This document shows, piece by piece, positions 1-8,401 of a stretch of 64,000 bases of DNA; the first letter of the stretch is position 1, and each line of letters opens with the position of its first letter. The notes below the pieces were generated by a model. That model had not been told where the DNA came from. It saw only the letters and a list, made by a program, of their open reading frames with translations, and made no database searches. The translations under genes and the position numbers were made by a program. The stretch is from an uncultured Candidatus Saccharibacteria bacterium (GTDB taxonomy: Bacteria > Patescibacteriota > Saccharimonadia > Saccharimonadales > Saccharimonadaceae), in contig CAMPVQ010000001.1 of the NCBI GenBank assembly GCA_946997535.1, positions 1 to 64,000 of the forward strand. Direction: 5' to 3'.

Positions 1-56
1 TAAGGCGATTTGGGATCGTGGAATGCATATTCTGCGGTCACTGAATCGCCTTTTTA
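1..56 (+). ncRNA. Hairpin RNA unit, copy 1 (possibly cut at its left end)
   Basis: A 55-nt sequence that recurs at 112-166. It folds end to end: outer stem 2-10 with 44-52 (AAGGCGATT/AATCGCCTT), three G-U/G-C pairs 11-13 with 41-43, a bulged A40, and an 11-bp helix 14-24 with 29-39 capped by the tetraloop GCAT (25-28). The helix uses several G-U pairs, which only pair in RNA. A T-run (51-55) follows the outer stem, so the hairpin is also a terminator. Its own promoter would lie left of the window. No ORF overlaps it. No known RNA family was recognised. Confidence 0.7.
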
Positions 57-75
57 GTATTATATAAAAATCCAG

Positions 76-104
76 TTGACTTTTTAAACTTTATTTAATA
101 TAGT
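76..104 (+). promoter_or_regulatory. Consensus sigma70-type promoter of hairpin RNA copy 2
   Basis: TTGACT at 76-81, a 17-nt spacer and TATAGT at 99-104. The predicted transcription start is about 111-112, precisely at the first base of the repeated hairpin. The promoter therefore appears dedicated to the hairpin RNA and not to a coding gene. Confidence 0.8.
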
Positions 105-111
105 AAATGTC

Positions 112-168
112 TAAGGCGATTTGGGATCGTGGAATGCATATTCTGCGGTCACTGAATCGCCTTTTTTA
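112..168 (+). ncRNA. Hairpin RNA unit, copy 2
   Basis: Identical to copy 1 over 55 nt, offset by 111 nt, ending in six Ts (162-167). With the promoter at 76-104 the predicted transcript is about 55-58 nt and consists almost entirely of one long hairpin that terminates itself. The unit period (promoter plus hairpin, 111 nt) suggests tandem duplication of a whole transcription unit. No similar promoter follows copy 2, so this is the right-hand end of the array. Function is unknown; it could be a trans-acting small RNA, or less likely a DNA-level repeat element. Confidence 0.75.
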
Positions 169-281
169 ATACCGTAATTTTAAAATAATCATTTAGAATT
201 ACAGTAAAGGACTTAATATCGTTGTATTGAAATCGCAAGTAACTTTAAAATACACTCAATTGCCACCCATAGAAACTCAAC

Positions 282-325
282 AATCTATCACTCGTCGGTT
301 GGTTATATAGATAGAGTGATAGATT
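282..325. repeat. Perfect 12-bp inverted repeat
   Basis: AATCTATCACTC at 282-293 is exactly matched by its reverse complement at 314-325, separated by 20 nt. No T-run follows, so it is not an obvious terminator. It could be a protein-binding site or a hairpin at the 3' end of the minus-strand YtxH transcript. A second, weaker pair AGCTTAT/ATAAGCT (341-347, 369-375) abuts the YtxH stop codon. Confidence 0.5.
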
Positions 326-375
326 AGACTTATTTAACCTAGCTTATAGCGAGCCTATTCTATAGCACATAAGCT

Positions 376-699
376 TTATTTTTGGGTGTTTTTACGGAGA
401 TTTGCAATGTCGTCTTTTAATTCTCGAGCTTCGTCTTTAGCGAAATCAGAAATATTGCCAGCGTGCTTAGTCGCAATATCAGCCGTAGCGTCAAAGCCAT
501 CTTGCGCCGCTTGCTTAACATCAGTCGCTTTCTTGGCAGCTGCATCCTTTAACTCATTAGCCTTATTTGCTAAATCAGCACGCGTCTCTTTGCCCGATTT
601 CGGGGCAGTTAGTAAACCAACAATGGCACCAGCAGCAACACCGAGCAAAGCGCCTAACGCAAACTTACCGGCACCTGATTTATTATTCTGATTCGACAT
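376..699 (-). CDS. YtxH-domain small membrane protein
   Basis: 107 aa. Residues about 12-32 form one glycine/alanine-rich membrane segment followed directly by the TAPKSGKETR motif, the hallmark of YtxH-family (general stress) proteins. The rest is a charged, helical, coiled-coil-like tail rich in Ala, Lys and Asp. A strong AAAGGAGGAAT Shine-Dalgarno precedes the ATG at 699. The gene overlaps the 3' end of the upstream membrane protein by 17 nt and should be co-transcribed with it. Family membership is clear; the molecular role of YtxH proteins is not established. Confidence 0.85.
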   Translation of the reverse strand: MSNQNNKSGAGKFALGALLGVAAGAIVGLLTAPKSGKETRADLANKANELKDAAAKKATDVKQAAQDGFDATADIATKHAGNISDFAKDEARELKDDIANLRKNTQK

Positions 700-973
700 G
701 ATTATTCCTCCTTTTATTCAAATAATACCTAATATATTTAACTATCACCTTCATAACCACTGCTGGCGATACCAACTGGCTAACCGACGCAGTGATAGTC
801 CTGACATTGCGCGAACTCTCGCAAAGATTATTACTGATGTCTTCGACATTACTGACTACATGCTTGATCTTACGCGAGATGCGAATCAGAATGATTGCAA
901 GGGCAATCCCTAACGCCAGAAACACCGCTAGCGCAATCGCCAAGATAACAACCAATATCTGAAATACGTCCAT
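683..973 (-). CDS. Small membrane protein, DUF948-like
   Basis: 96 aa from the ATG at 973. A long hydrophobic N-terminal helix (residues about 4-31) is followed by a polar helical region and a basic C-terminus. The pairing with a downstream YtxH gene and this layout resemble DUF948-type proteins, but the match is only by eye. A TTG 36 nt upstream would lengthen the protein, but TATATT (981-986, extended by TGC) lies exactly 7 nt before the 973 ATG, pointing to a leaderless start there. Confidence 0.65.
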   Translation of the reverse strand: MDVFQILVVILAIALAVFLALGIALAIILIRISRKIKHVVSNVEDISNNLCESSRNVRTITASVSQLVSPAVVMKVIVKYIRYYLNKRRNNHVESE

Positions 974-1012
974 TAAGCTAAATATAGCATAAACATAATA
1001 AATAGTCAAATA

Positions 1013-1037
1013 AAAGACCCAGCATAGCTGGGTCTTT
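1013..1037 (-). terminator. Terminator after galU
   Basis: AAAGACCCAGC, loop ATA, GCTGGGTCTTT: an 11-bp perfect stem. On the minus strand it is followed by a T-rich tract, ending the galU transcript just before the DUF948-like promoter. Confidence 0.85.
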
Positions 1038-1041
1038 GGGA

Positions 1042-1923
1042 TTATCGTTTAATCATATAGTCACGCAAGCGGTCAAAGCAAGCTTCGTTATGGTCGTGTA
1101 CGTAGCTTAGCACTGCTCGGCAATAGTTCTCCGGATCGCCCGTAGTACGCCAACGACCCTCGGTTCGCTCAACATACACTGGCTTTTGCATTGCTAGCTT
1201 CGTAATAGCATCTACCGTCCAAAGTTCGCGGTCTTTACCGACAGCATTTGACTTGAGATAATCAAATATCTCTGGCGTTAGCAGATAGCGTCCGTAAGAC
1301 GCTAGAGTCGATGGTGCCTTACCAATCTCTGGCTTTTCGACAATGTTGTCAAGTAGATTGCCATTCTTCAGCTTAACAATGCCATATTTATCAACTTGAT
1401 CTTCGCCAATTTCCTGCGTCATAATCACGCCAGCTGCATCAGAGTGCTTCGCGTAAGCCTCCAACAAAGTAGCAACATCGGATGAGCCAAACACCACATC
1501 ATCGCCATAAATCACCACAAATGCTTCATCTGGGAAGATGAAATCTCGCTTATAGGCGGTTACTAACGGTGAGCCATTACCGTATGGCAAGGCTTGGTCT
1601 TGCTCGATGATACTAATCTTCGGGAAGTTTAGTACATGATTGACCTTCTCAAAGCGGTCGGTCTTGCCCTGACTGCGCAGTTGTTTACGAATGCGTGTCG
1701 CGCCATTGTTGAAATAGTCTTCATAAATCGGCTTACCTTCCGGGGTAGTCACAATGATGATATCAACAATTCCTGCTTGAGCACATTCCTCAACCGCCAG
1801 CTGCATCACTGGCACATCCCAAATAGGCAACATGCCCTTCGGGATAGTCTTGGTGATTGGTAAGAAACGGCTTGCATAACCTGCATCAGTGATAATTGCC
1901 TTAGTAGGCATTTTATATCTCAT
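1042..1923 (-). CDS. galU: UTP--glucose-1-phosphate uridylyltransferase (GalU-like)
   Basis: 293 aa, the usual GalU length. It makes UDP-glucose from glucose-1-phosphate and UTP for envelope glycans and glycolipids, fitting the two GT4 enzymes at 30-32 kb. The N-terminal nucleotide-binding stretch contains SRFLPITKTIPKGMLPI, close to the family pattern, although the glycine-rich loop reads DAGYASR in place of the usual AAGLGTR. Later blocks (VVIYGDDVV, IVEKPEIGKAPS, GRYLLTPEIFD) match the nucleotidyltransferase fold. The ATG at 1923 is chosen over the one 12 nt inside because AAAGGAG lies 6 nt before it. Sugar specificity is inferred. Confidence 0.85.
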   Translation of the reverse strand: MRYKMPTKAIITDAGYASRFLPITKTIPKGMLPIWDVPVMQLAVEECAQAGIVDIIIVTTPEGKPIYEDYFNNGATRIRKQLRSQGKTDRFEKVNHVLNFPKISIIEQDQALPYGNGSPLVTAYKRDFIFPDEAFVVIYGDDVVFGSSDVATLLEAYAKHSDAAGVIMTQEIGEDQVDKYGIVKLKNGNLLDNIVEKPEIGKAPSTLASYGRYLLTPEIFDYLKSNAVGKDRELWTVDAITKLAMQKPVYVERTEGRWRTTGDPENYCRAVLSYVHDHNEACFDRLRDYMIKR

Positions 1924-2005
1924 TTTAAACTCCTTTAATATCCCTCGAATGTACTGGGGTAAACCCCTATTACTATGATATCACACTGATTTTGCTAGTG
2001 CTTGG

Positions 2006-3496
2006 CTATTGCAGCTTTTTACGCAAAATGTCCTGCGCGAGGCTTGGATTAGCTTTGCCTTTAGAAGCCTTCATTACTTGACCAACCAAGAAGCCAATCA
2101 CCTTTTCGTTACCAGCCTTGAAGTCAGCCACCGCCTTTTGGCAAGCTGCGCTGGCAATCACTTCATCAACGACCTTTTCGATCGCACCAGTATCGCTCAC
2201 CTGCAAAAGATTCTTATTCTTAGCAATCTCCTCCGGGTCAGCATCCTCCACTAGCAGCTCGGCAAATATCTCTTTACCGGCAGTTGAAGACACCTGTTTC
2301 TGTTCTAGCATCTGCGCTAGCTTGACTAAATGTTCAGCACTTGGCAAATTTAATTCCTTCTTAGCGGCGTCAGTATCATCCTCGCTTGGCAGTGCAGAGG
2401 CAAACAGGTTAGCGATACGACGCGCCACTTGGTCGCCAGCTTGGTCGATAATCTTGCCAACCAATTCCGCAACAATTTCAGTATTAAGCAACACTCGCAC
2501 CACAGAATCATCTACCTGCATGGCAGCGAATTTAGCTCGATATTCAGCCGGCATCATCGGCATATTTGCCTGCATCTTAGCAATATCATCATCCGTCAAC
2601 ACCACTGGTGGGATATCTGCATCTGGCATATAACGATAGTCCTGCGCATCTTCCTTACCGCGCTGCTTAAAGGTCTCTTGCTTCGCTTCCGACCAGCCAC
2701 GCGTCTGCTGTTCGACTTCACCACCGCCTTCAATCACTGCAATCTGACGATTAATCTCATACTCCGTAGCACGCTCGACGGCACGGAATGAGTTAAGGTT
2801 CTTTAGTTCAGTACGCGTACCCATTGGTTCGCCCGGCTTTGTCACCGAGATATTAACATCAAAGCGCATATTACCATGATATAAATCACCCAACGTAACC
2901 TTAGCAAAGGTCATTAGAAGGTGCAGTTCTTCGGTATAGGCCCGCGCCATTGCCGCTGAATGCATATCCGGCTCCGACACAATCTCCACTAGAGGTGTAC
3001 CAGCGCGGTTTAAGTCTACTAACGAATGGTCACTAAAGTGCGTCAGCTTACCGGCATCTTCCTCAACATGAGCATGGTGAATACGCACTGTTTCGCCGGT
3101 TGGCAAATCAACATGGCCACCCAAAATCAATGGCTCATACATCTGTGATATCTGATAGCCCTTTGGCAAATCTGGGTAAAAATAGTGCTTGCGGTCAAAC
3201 CGGCTAACATGTGCGATTTTACTGTTAAGGGCATAGCCAGCGCGCGCCGCCAAACGAATTGCTTCACGGTTTAGCATAGGCAACATACCTGGCAAACCAT
3301 AGTCAATCACGCTCACCTTAGTGTTTGGTTCCGCCTCGCGTGCATCATTGTCTGTGGCACTAAACAGCTTCGTCTTACTATTGAGCTGAACGTGGCACTC
3401 GATGCCAATCGTCGGCAAGTAGCCCTTTACCAAATATTTTTTTACATCACCGGCAATCACCGTGCCATGTTCACCTGCATTACCTAAATCGTTCAT
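2006..3496 (-). CDS. gatB: Asp-tRNA(Asn)/Glu-tRNA(Gln) amidotransferase subunit B
   Basis: 496 aa. GatB phosphorylates the side-chain carboxyl of misacylated Glu-tRNA(Gln) or Asp-tRNA(Asn) and receives ammonia from GatA. Family signatures are present: GIECHVQLNSKTKLFS, PGMLPMLN, HHAHVEEDAGK, RFDVNIS and the C-terminal tRNA-binding YqeY-like domain ending with GQVMKASKGKANP. Last gene of the gatC-gatA-TM protein-gatB operon. Two adjacent ATGs exist; the AGGAGG is only 1 nt from the first (3499) and 4 nt from the second, so 3496 is preferred. The Shine-Dalgarno overlaps the upstream gene's TAG stop. Confidence 0.97.
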   Translation of the reverse strand: MNDLGNAGEHGTVIAGDVKKYLVKGYLPTIGIECHVQLNSKTKLFSATDNDAREAEPNTKVSVIDYGLPGMLPMLNREAIRLAARAGYALNSKIAHVSRFDRKHYFYPDLPKGYQISQMYEPLILGGHVDLPTGETVRIHHAHVEEDAGKLTHFSDHSLVDLNRAGTPLVEIVSEPDMHSAAMARAYTEELHLLMTFAKVTLGDLYHGNMRFDVNISVTKPGEPMGTRTELKNLNSFRAVERATEYEINRQIAVIEGGGEVEQQTRGWSEAKQETFKQRGKEDAQDYRYMPDADIPPVVLTDDDIAKMQANMPMMPAEYRAKFAAMQVDDSVVRVLLNTEIVAELVGKIIDQAGDQVARRIANLFASALPSEDDTDAAKKELNLPSAEHLVKLAQMLEQKQVSSTAGKEIFAELLVEDADPEEIAKNKNLLQVSDTGAIEKVVDEVIASAACQKAVADFKAGNEKVIGFLVGQVMKASKGKANPSLAQDILRKKLQ

Positions 3497-3504
3497 CATT
3501 CCTC

Positions 3505-3933
3505 CTATATTGCGCCCACTGCTTTTAGTGCTGTCTTATAAATGTCTAGCATCTGCTTTGATACCTTTAAATCAATTCTTGTATCAACCTCATGGACTAT
3601 CTTATTACGAATCCGATGTGCCGCCCAAACCGCCTTTTGGTTTTTTATTTCACCACTAGCTGATTTTAATCGCTCCGCCATGGTATTGCCTTTATAGCCT
3701 AGCTCCTTTAATGCTCGGTCGAGCAGTTTATCGGCCGACATAATAGCAAACTGATAAGTTGCAGCATTGTTTTTGTCTAGGTTATTCTCAATATCAAGCC
3801 ATGCCGCACGATATTGCGCTTGGTCAAGTTTCTTCGCGGTACCATGCGTCAAAAAGATAATCGCAAGTAGTGCTAGGCCAATCAGCGCAATGACAACTAG
3901 TAGCAAAATAATTGGGAGTGGCGAATCGCCCAT
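3505..3933 (-). CDS. Hypothetical membrane-anchored protein inside the gat operon
   Basis: 142 aa. One N-terminal transmembrane helix (residues about 7-29), then a soluble helical domain with conserved-looking blocks DKLLDRALKELGYKGNTMAERLK and AHRIRNKIVHEVD. The RNKIVHE pattern resembles HEPN/DUF4145-type helical bundles, but I cannot assign it firmly. The start overlaps the gatA stop by one base (TAATG) and the stop lies in the gatB Shine-Dalgarno, so it is translationally coupled to both. Its position between gatA and gatB suggests a house-keeping role; no function is claimed. Confidence 0.75.
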   Translation of the reverse strand: MGDSPLPIILLLVVIALIGLALLAIIFLTHGTAKKLDQAQYRAAWLDIENNLDKNNAATYQFAIMSADKLLDRALKELGYKGNTMAERLKSASGEIKNQKAVWAAHRIRNKIVHEVDTRIDLKVSKQMLDIYKTALKAVGAI

Positions 3934-5342
3934 TAAGCCTTAGCCTCCATTTGCTTTGCTACCGCCAAAACGCCGGCGTCATCCTTCATTTTACCAATCA
4001 ATTGTACACCAACTGGCAAACCATCAGCAGTATTACCACTCGGCACCGAAATAGCCGGTAACCCAGCCATACTTGCTGGCACCGTCATCGCATCCGCTAG
4101 ATACATCTTTAGCGGGTCAGAAGTGTTTTCGCCTAATTTAAAGGCAGGTGTTGGTGCGGTTGGGCAAATCAAGTAATCATATTGCTCAAACAGCTTGTTG
4201 AACTCGTTAATTAATAACGTACGAGCGCGCTGCGCCTTAAGATAATAAGCATCGAAGTAGCCGGAGCTCAACACATATGAACCAATTAAGATACGTCGCT
4301 TGTTTTCATCCATGAAGCCTTCACTACGGCTCATACCGTAGATATCACCAAGCGATTTAGCATTCTTGGAACGATAGCCATAACGGACACCATCAAACCG
4401 ACCTAGGTTTGAAGTCACCTCAGCTGGAACCACAATGTAATACATAGCCAGCGCATACTTGGCTGCCGGCAGTGATACTTCGTCAACCGTAGCTCCTTGC
4501 TTTTGTAAGTGTTCAACCATGGCCTTGGTTTGCTTTACGACATCAGAATTAACATCGTCCGTCATGAAGTCTTTAATCAAACCAATTTTCAGACCCGATT
4601 TAGCCGGCTGCTCGGTCTTAAAGTAGCTAGGATAAACATTACCGTCGCGCTGGTCTTGACCAGCCAAGATATCACACACGATTTCCGCATCGCGTACGGT
4701 TCGCGCCAATGGCCCAACCACATCAGTTGAACTAGCCATCGCCACTACACCATAGCGACTAATCATACCATAGGTTGGCTTAAAACCTATCACACCATTA
4801 AAGCTTGCTGGCTGGCGAATCGAACCACCGGTATCTGTGCCTAAGGCAAACGGTACTACACCGGCTGCCACAATCGCCGCTGAACCGCCAGATGAACCAC
4901 CCGGCACGCGCTCGAAGTCTACTGCATTGTGAGTCGGCCCAAAATAGCTATTTTCAGTCGAACCGCCGTGAGCAAAAGCGTCCAGGTTAGCCTTGCCAAT
5001 CAAAATCGCATCTTCTTGGTCAAGTTTATCAATTGCCGTTGCGTTGATTGGCGACTTAAAATTCTCCAAAATATGCGCTGCCGCAGTCGTATGGCCAACT
5101 TTAGTCAAAAAGTTATCCTTAGCCACGTATGGCACACCTGCCAAACGACCAACCGGCTGTCCGGCCTTAATCTTGGCGTCAATTTCATCTGCACGCTTCA
5201 AGGCTTCGTCTTTAAATACCTCAAGCAGAGCGTGCAATTCTTTAGTGGCTTCAGCACGTGCCAAAGCTTGCTCAACTTCAGCACGAGCTGTAGTTTTGCC
5301 TGATTTAACATTAGTTACGATCTGTTCAATCTCGCTTTGCAT
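3933..5342 (-). CDS. gatA: Asp-tRNA(Asn)/Glu-tRNA(Gln) amidotransferase subunit A
   Basis: 469 aa, normal length. Amidase-signature enzyme that releases ammonia from glutamine for GatB. The Ser-cisSer-Lys triad is visible: Lys in YVAKDNF, GGSSGGSAA, and TDTGGSIRQPASF. A strong TAGGAGGT precedes the ATG at 5342 and contains the gatC stop codon. With gatB and gatC it forms the GatCAB complex, implying indirect Gln-tRNA and/or Asn-tRNA synthesis. A tRNA-Gln gene is present at 36.3 kb and no glnS or asnS is seen in this window. Confidence 0.97.
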   Translation of the reverse strand: MQSEIEQIVTNVKSGKTTARAEVEQALARAEATKELHALLEVFKDEALKRADEIDAKIKAGQPVGRLAGVPYVAKDNFLTKVGHTTAAAHILENFKSPINATAIDKLDQEDAILIGKANLDAFAHGGSTENSYFGPTHNAVDFERVPGGSSGGSAAIVAAGVVPFALGTDTGGSIRQPASFNGVIGFKPTYGMISRYGVVAMASSTDVVGPLARTVRDAEIVCDILAGQDQRDGNVYPSYFKTEQPAKSGLKIGLIKDFMTDDVNSDVVKQTKAMVEHLQKQGATVDEVSLPAAKYALAMYYIVVPAEVTSNLGRFDGVRYGYRSKNAKSLGDIYGMSRSEGFMDENKRRILIGSYVLSSGYFDAYYLKAQRARTLLINEFNKLFEQYDYLICPTAPTPAFKLGENTSDPLKMYLADAMTVPASMAGLPAISVPSGNTADGLPVGVQLIGKMKDDAGVLAVAKQMEAKA

Positions 5343-5350
5343 ATTACCTC

Positions 5351-5635
5351 CTATAACACCTTTGGCACTTTAACTTGCCCTGCCTCTTGGTCAGGAGCCA
5401 ATGCTAGCAAAGTCTCGCGTGGCAACTGTTCTTCTATTGCATCGTCACGCATCACATTTTGCAGCCCCGTAACTTGAAATGTTGGCTCAACACCATCAGT
5501 ATCAAGTTCATCGAGCATGTTAATATATTTCACAATATTATCAAGCTGGGTTGTGAGAGCCTCAGCCTGTTCGTCCGATACATCGATCTGACTCAGCGTC
5601 GCGAGATGGCGCACATCATCTTTACTTACACTCAT
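5351..5635 (-). CDS. gatC: Asp-tRNA(Asn)/Glu-tRNA(Gln) amidotransferase subunit C
   Basis: 94 aa, the usual size for GatC, the small subunit that stabilises GatA-GatB. It has the N-terminal VRHLATLSQIDVSDEQ helix and the C-terminal ...MRDDAIEEQLPRETLLALAPD block typical of the family. It heads the operon. An extended -10 box TGCTATAAT (TATAAT at 5644-5649) lies 8 nt before the ATG, so the mRNA should have at most a 1-2 nt leader. A terminator at 5653-5678 insulates it from the gene upstream. Confidence 0.95.
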   Translation of the reverse strand: MSVSKDDVRHLATLSQIDVSDEQAEALTTQLDNIVKYINMLDELDTDGVEPTFQVTGLQNVMRDDAIEEQLPRETLLALAPDQEAGQVKVPKVL

Positions 5636-5652
5636 TATCTATCATTATAGCA

Positions 5653-5678
5653 AAAATCCCCGCTTTTGCGGGGATTTT
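5653..5678 (-). terminator. Terminator between membrane protein and gatC promoter
   Basis: AAAATCCCCGC, loop TTTT, GCGGGGATTTT: an 11-bp perfect stem followed by T on the minus strand. It ends the 5687-6349 transcript. Confidence 0.9.
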
Positions 5679-5686
5679 GTTAAGCT

Positions 5687-6349
5687 TTAGTGTTGTAATA
5701 GATACTTAATTGCCTTCGCCTCATTCTGTTGAGAACTATAGCTCGGAACACTAACTGTATTCTCGTGAGTTTTTACTACGATAGCTACAATTACCATTAG
5801 TAAAGCAATACCAGCTAACGCTGCCGTCACAATTGCCGCGTTCGAATTAGTTAAAGCCTTCGCCTTCATCTTACTAAACATAACTACTGCGCCAATCGCA
5901 CCAGCGGCACCAGCTAATGCTGGGAAGACGTTGCCAAACATCAAGTACTTCCAGTCGCCAGAGCCACCAGCAGTCAAAAGTAGTTGCAAAATACCAGATA
6001 CGGCAGTAACTACAGCGATCACTACAACAATCCAAGCAGCTGCGCTCACTGACCCAGCTACGCTCTTGCGCGCATCGTCATCAACCGCATCCTTTTTATT
6101 CTTAGCTAGTAGGCCTTTGCAGAAAAATACTACGCCTGCACAAGCTGCCGCCATCACACCAGCATAAGACAAGGTAGGCGCAATTAGCGACAAAATGCCG
6201 TTAGTGTCATACGACACACCGCACATATAAACAATTGCCCCAACTAGCGCCATCGCACCAGCAGTCATACCTAGTAAAATAGCAATCATCATCGCAGTGT
6301 ACACTGTGCGCATTGATGCCTTTTTAGCTAGACTCAATTCTTCTTTCAC
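5687..6349 (-). CDS. Hypothetical polytopic membrane protein
   Basis: 220 aa with five or so hydrophobic helices (roughly residues 16-40, 50-77, 100-125, 135-160, 172-192), rich in Ala, Gly and Val. A short cytosolic lysine/aspartate loop (KNKKDAVDDDARK) lies between helices 2 and 3, and the C-terminal tail is polar. A Shine-Dalgarno (GAGGAATAA) precedes the ATG at 6349. I do not recognise a family. It sits alone between uvrB and gatC with a terminator behind it. Confidence 0.75.
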   Translation of the reverse strand: MKEELSLAKKASMRTVYTAMMIAILLGMTAGAMALVGAIVYMCGVSYDTNGILSLIAPTLSYAGVMAAACAGVVFFCKGLLAKNKKDAVDDDARKSVAGSVSAAAWIVVVIAVVTAVSGILQLLLTAGGSGDWKYLMFGNVFPALAGAAGAIGAVVMFSKMKAKALTNSNAAIVTAALAGIALLMVIVAIVVKTHENTVSVPSYSSQQNEAKAIKYLLQH

Positions 6350-6378
6350 GTTTATTCCTCCTCGTTTATGTTTATATG

Positions 6379-8352
6379 TTACATTTTTTGTTTAATTTGT
6401 GCAATAGTATCGCGTAAATCTGCTGCTTTCTCAAATTCCAAGTTAGCCGCCGCCAGCTCCATCTGCGCCGTCAAGTCATTTACTAACGCGCTGTATTCCT
6501 CTGGTGGAATGCGATTTAAGTTTAATTTTGGCTTAACATCCTCCTTACCGGGAATAATAGCACGCAGTCCCTCGCCAACTTCCTTTGCTACTGAATGCGG
6601 CGTAATATGGTGTACCTCATTGTAATGTTGTTGTAATGCACGGCGACGATTTGTCTCTTCTATCGCCTCTTTCATTGAATCCGTCACGCGGTCGCCGTAC
6701 ATAATCACTCGCCCTTCAACATGGCGCGCCGCGCGGCCAATCGTTTGAACCAATGCCGGCGTCGAACGTAAGAACCCTTCCTTATCGGCATCAACGATAC
6801 AAACCAGCGACACTTCTGGCAAATCTAGCCCTTCACGTAACAAATTAATACCAACCAGCACATCATATTTGCCGAGACGTAAATCTTTCAAGATGTCACT
6901 GCGATCTAAAGTGGTAATATCGCTGTGAATATAAGCCGTCTTAATGCCGGACTCGATCAAAAACTCCGTTAAATCCTCTGCCATCCGCTTCGTAAGTGTC
7001 GTCACTAGCACGCGCTGATTTTTCTTTATCCGCTCACGAATCTCCGCCATAATGTCATCAACCTGATGTTCACTTGGTCGCACCTCAATTTCTGGGTCTA
7101 GCAAACCCGTCGGACGAATCACCTGTTCCACTGGCTGCGGCGAATGCGCCAATTCATAATCGCCCGGTGTAGCACTCACGCAAATTAGCTGGTTAATATG
7201 CTGTTCAAACTCACTAAATGTCAGTGGACGGTTGTCTAACGCACTTGGCAAACGAAAACCGTACTCCACTAAAGTCTCTTTACGCGCTCGGTCGCCGTGA
7301 TACATGCCACGCACCTGTGGTAATGTCATATGTGACTCGTCAATCAGCATTAAATAATCGTCTGGGAAATAATCAAGCAATGTGGTTGGCTGCTCGCCTT
7401 CGTTCCGGCCCGTCAAATAACGTGAATAATTCTCAATCCCCTTCACAAAGCCCGTCTGTTCTAGCATCTCAACATCGTATTTAATACGCTGCGTCAAACG
7501 CTGCGCCTCAAGTAATTTACCACTCTGCTCAAAATATTTCACGCGCTGCTCATACTCAGATTTAATCTGCTCGATGGTCTTTTTTAGCTTCTCCTCTGGT
7601 GTAGCATAATGACTATTTGGAAAGATTCGTACCTCTTCTGGGTAGCCCAGCACTTCACCCGTTAAAGGGTCGACTTCTAACAATCGTTCAACTTCATCAC
7701 CAAAGAACTCAATACGATAGGCTGTCTCGCGTCCCGACGGATAAATATCTACCGTATCGCCACGTACGCGAAATGTTCCGCGCGCAAAATCAAGGTCATT
7801 CCGCCGATACTGTATATCGTTAAAATGACGCAACAACTTGGCTTGCTGATACGATTTACCCTTGATGAGATGCACCGACATATCCATGTAATCAACTGGT
7901 GAACCGATACCGTAAATACAACTCACCGATGCCACAATAATCACATCCCGCCGCGTTAATAATGCACTGGTAGCAGCATGGCGCAGGCGCTCAATTTCTT
8001 CATTAATACGCGAGTCCTTCTCGATATAAGTGTCAGAGCTAGCGATATACGCCTCCGGCTGATAATAGTCAAAGTACGACACAAAATAATGTACTGCGTT
8101 ATCCGGAAAGAATTGCTGAAATTCGGCAAACAATTGTGCCGCCAATGTTTTGTTATGCGCCAAAACTAACGTCGGGCGCTTCATCTGATTAATGACATTG
8201 GCCATTGTAAAAGTCTTACCCGTACCAGTAGCACCAAGCAAAACTTGACAGTGTTCACCACGCTGCAAACCATCCATCAACGCAGCAATCGCCCTTGGCT
8301 GGTCGCCCATGGGCTGATATGGCGCACATAATTTAAATTCAGCAAGCTTCAT
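6379..8352 (-). CDS. uvrB: Excinuclease ABC subunit B
   Basis: 657 aa, full length. The helicase-like damage-verification subunit of nucleotide excision repair. Walker A GATGTGKT near residue 40, the beta-hairpin region with YYQPEAY, DESH box in LIDESHMT, helicase motif [11 protein letters not shown], and a C-terminal UVR motif ([11 protein letters not shown]) that contacts UvrC. A -10 TATAAT at 8378-8383 would give a leader of about 20 nt. The adjacent genes are unrelated in function. Confidence 0.98.
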   Translation of the reverse strand: MKLAEFKLCAPYQPMGDQPRAIAALMDGLQRGEHCQVLLGATGTGKTFTMANVINQMKRPTLVLAHNKTLAAQLFAEFQQFFPDNAVHYFVSYFDYYQPEAYIASSDTYIEKDSRINEEIERLRHAATSALLTRRDVIIVASVSCIYGIGSPVDYMDMSVHLIKGKSYQQAKLLRHFNDIQYRRNDLDFARGTFRVRGDTVDIYPSGRETAYRIEFFGDEVERLLEVDPLTGEVLGYPEEVRIFPNSHYATPEEKLKKTIEQIKSEYEQRVKYFEQSGKLLEAQRLTQRIKYDVEMLEQTGFVKGIENYSRYLTGRNEGEQPTTLLDYFPDDYLMLIDESHMTLPQVRGMYHGDRARKETLVEYGFRLPSALDNRPLTFSEFEQHINQLICVSATPGDYELAHSPQPVEQVIRPTGLLDPEIEVRPSEHQVDDIMAEIRERIKKNQRVLVTTLTKRMAEDLTEFLIESGIKTAYIHSDITTLDRSDILKDLRLGKYDVLVGINLLREGLDLPEVSLVCIVDADKEGFLRSTPALVQTIGRAARHVEGRVIMYGDRVTDSMKEAIEETNRRRALQQHYNEVHHITPHSVAKEVGEGLRAIIPGKEDVKPKLNLNRIPPEEYSALVNDLTAQMELAAANLEFEKAADLRDTIAQIKQKM

Positions 8353-8401
8353 AGCATAATCTCTTGACTTATTGTTAATTATACTATGTTTTAGTAAAAT
8401 T

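Noticed and set aside
1..168. Left-edge repeats as a CRISPR array
   Set aside because: Units contain a promoter between copies rather than a spacer, the repeat is a 55-nt full hairpin with T-run, and no cas genes are near.
683..1009. Longer, TTG-initiated version of the DUF948-like gene
   Set aside because: A -10 box sits 7 nt before the ATG at 973, and the extra residues add nothing recognisable.
2118..2791. Plus-strand ORFs of 120-170 codons inside gatB
   Set aside because: Antisense shadows of a strongly conserved gene, low-complexity Ser/Ala composition, no ribosome-binding sites.
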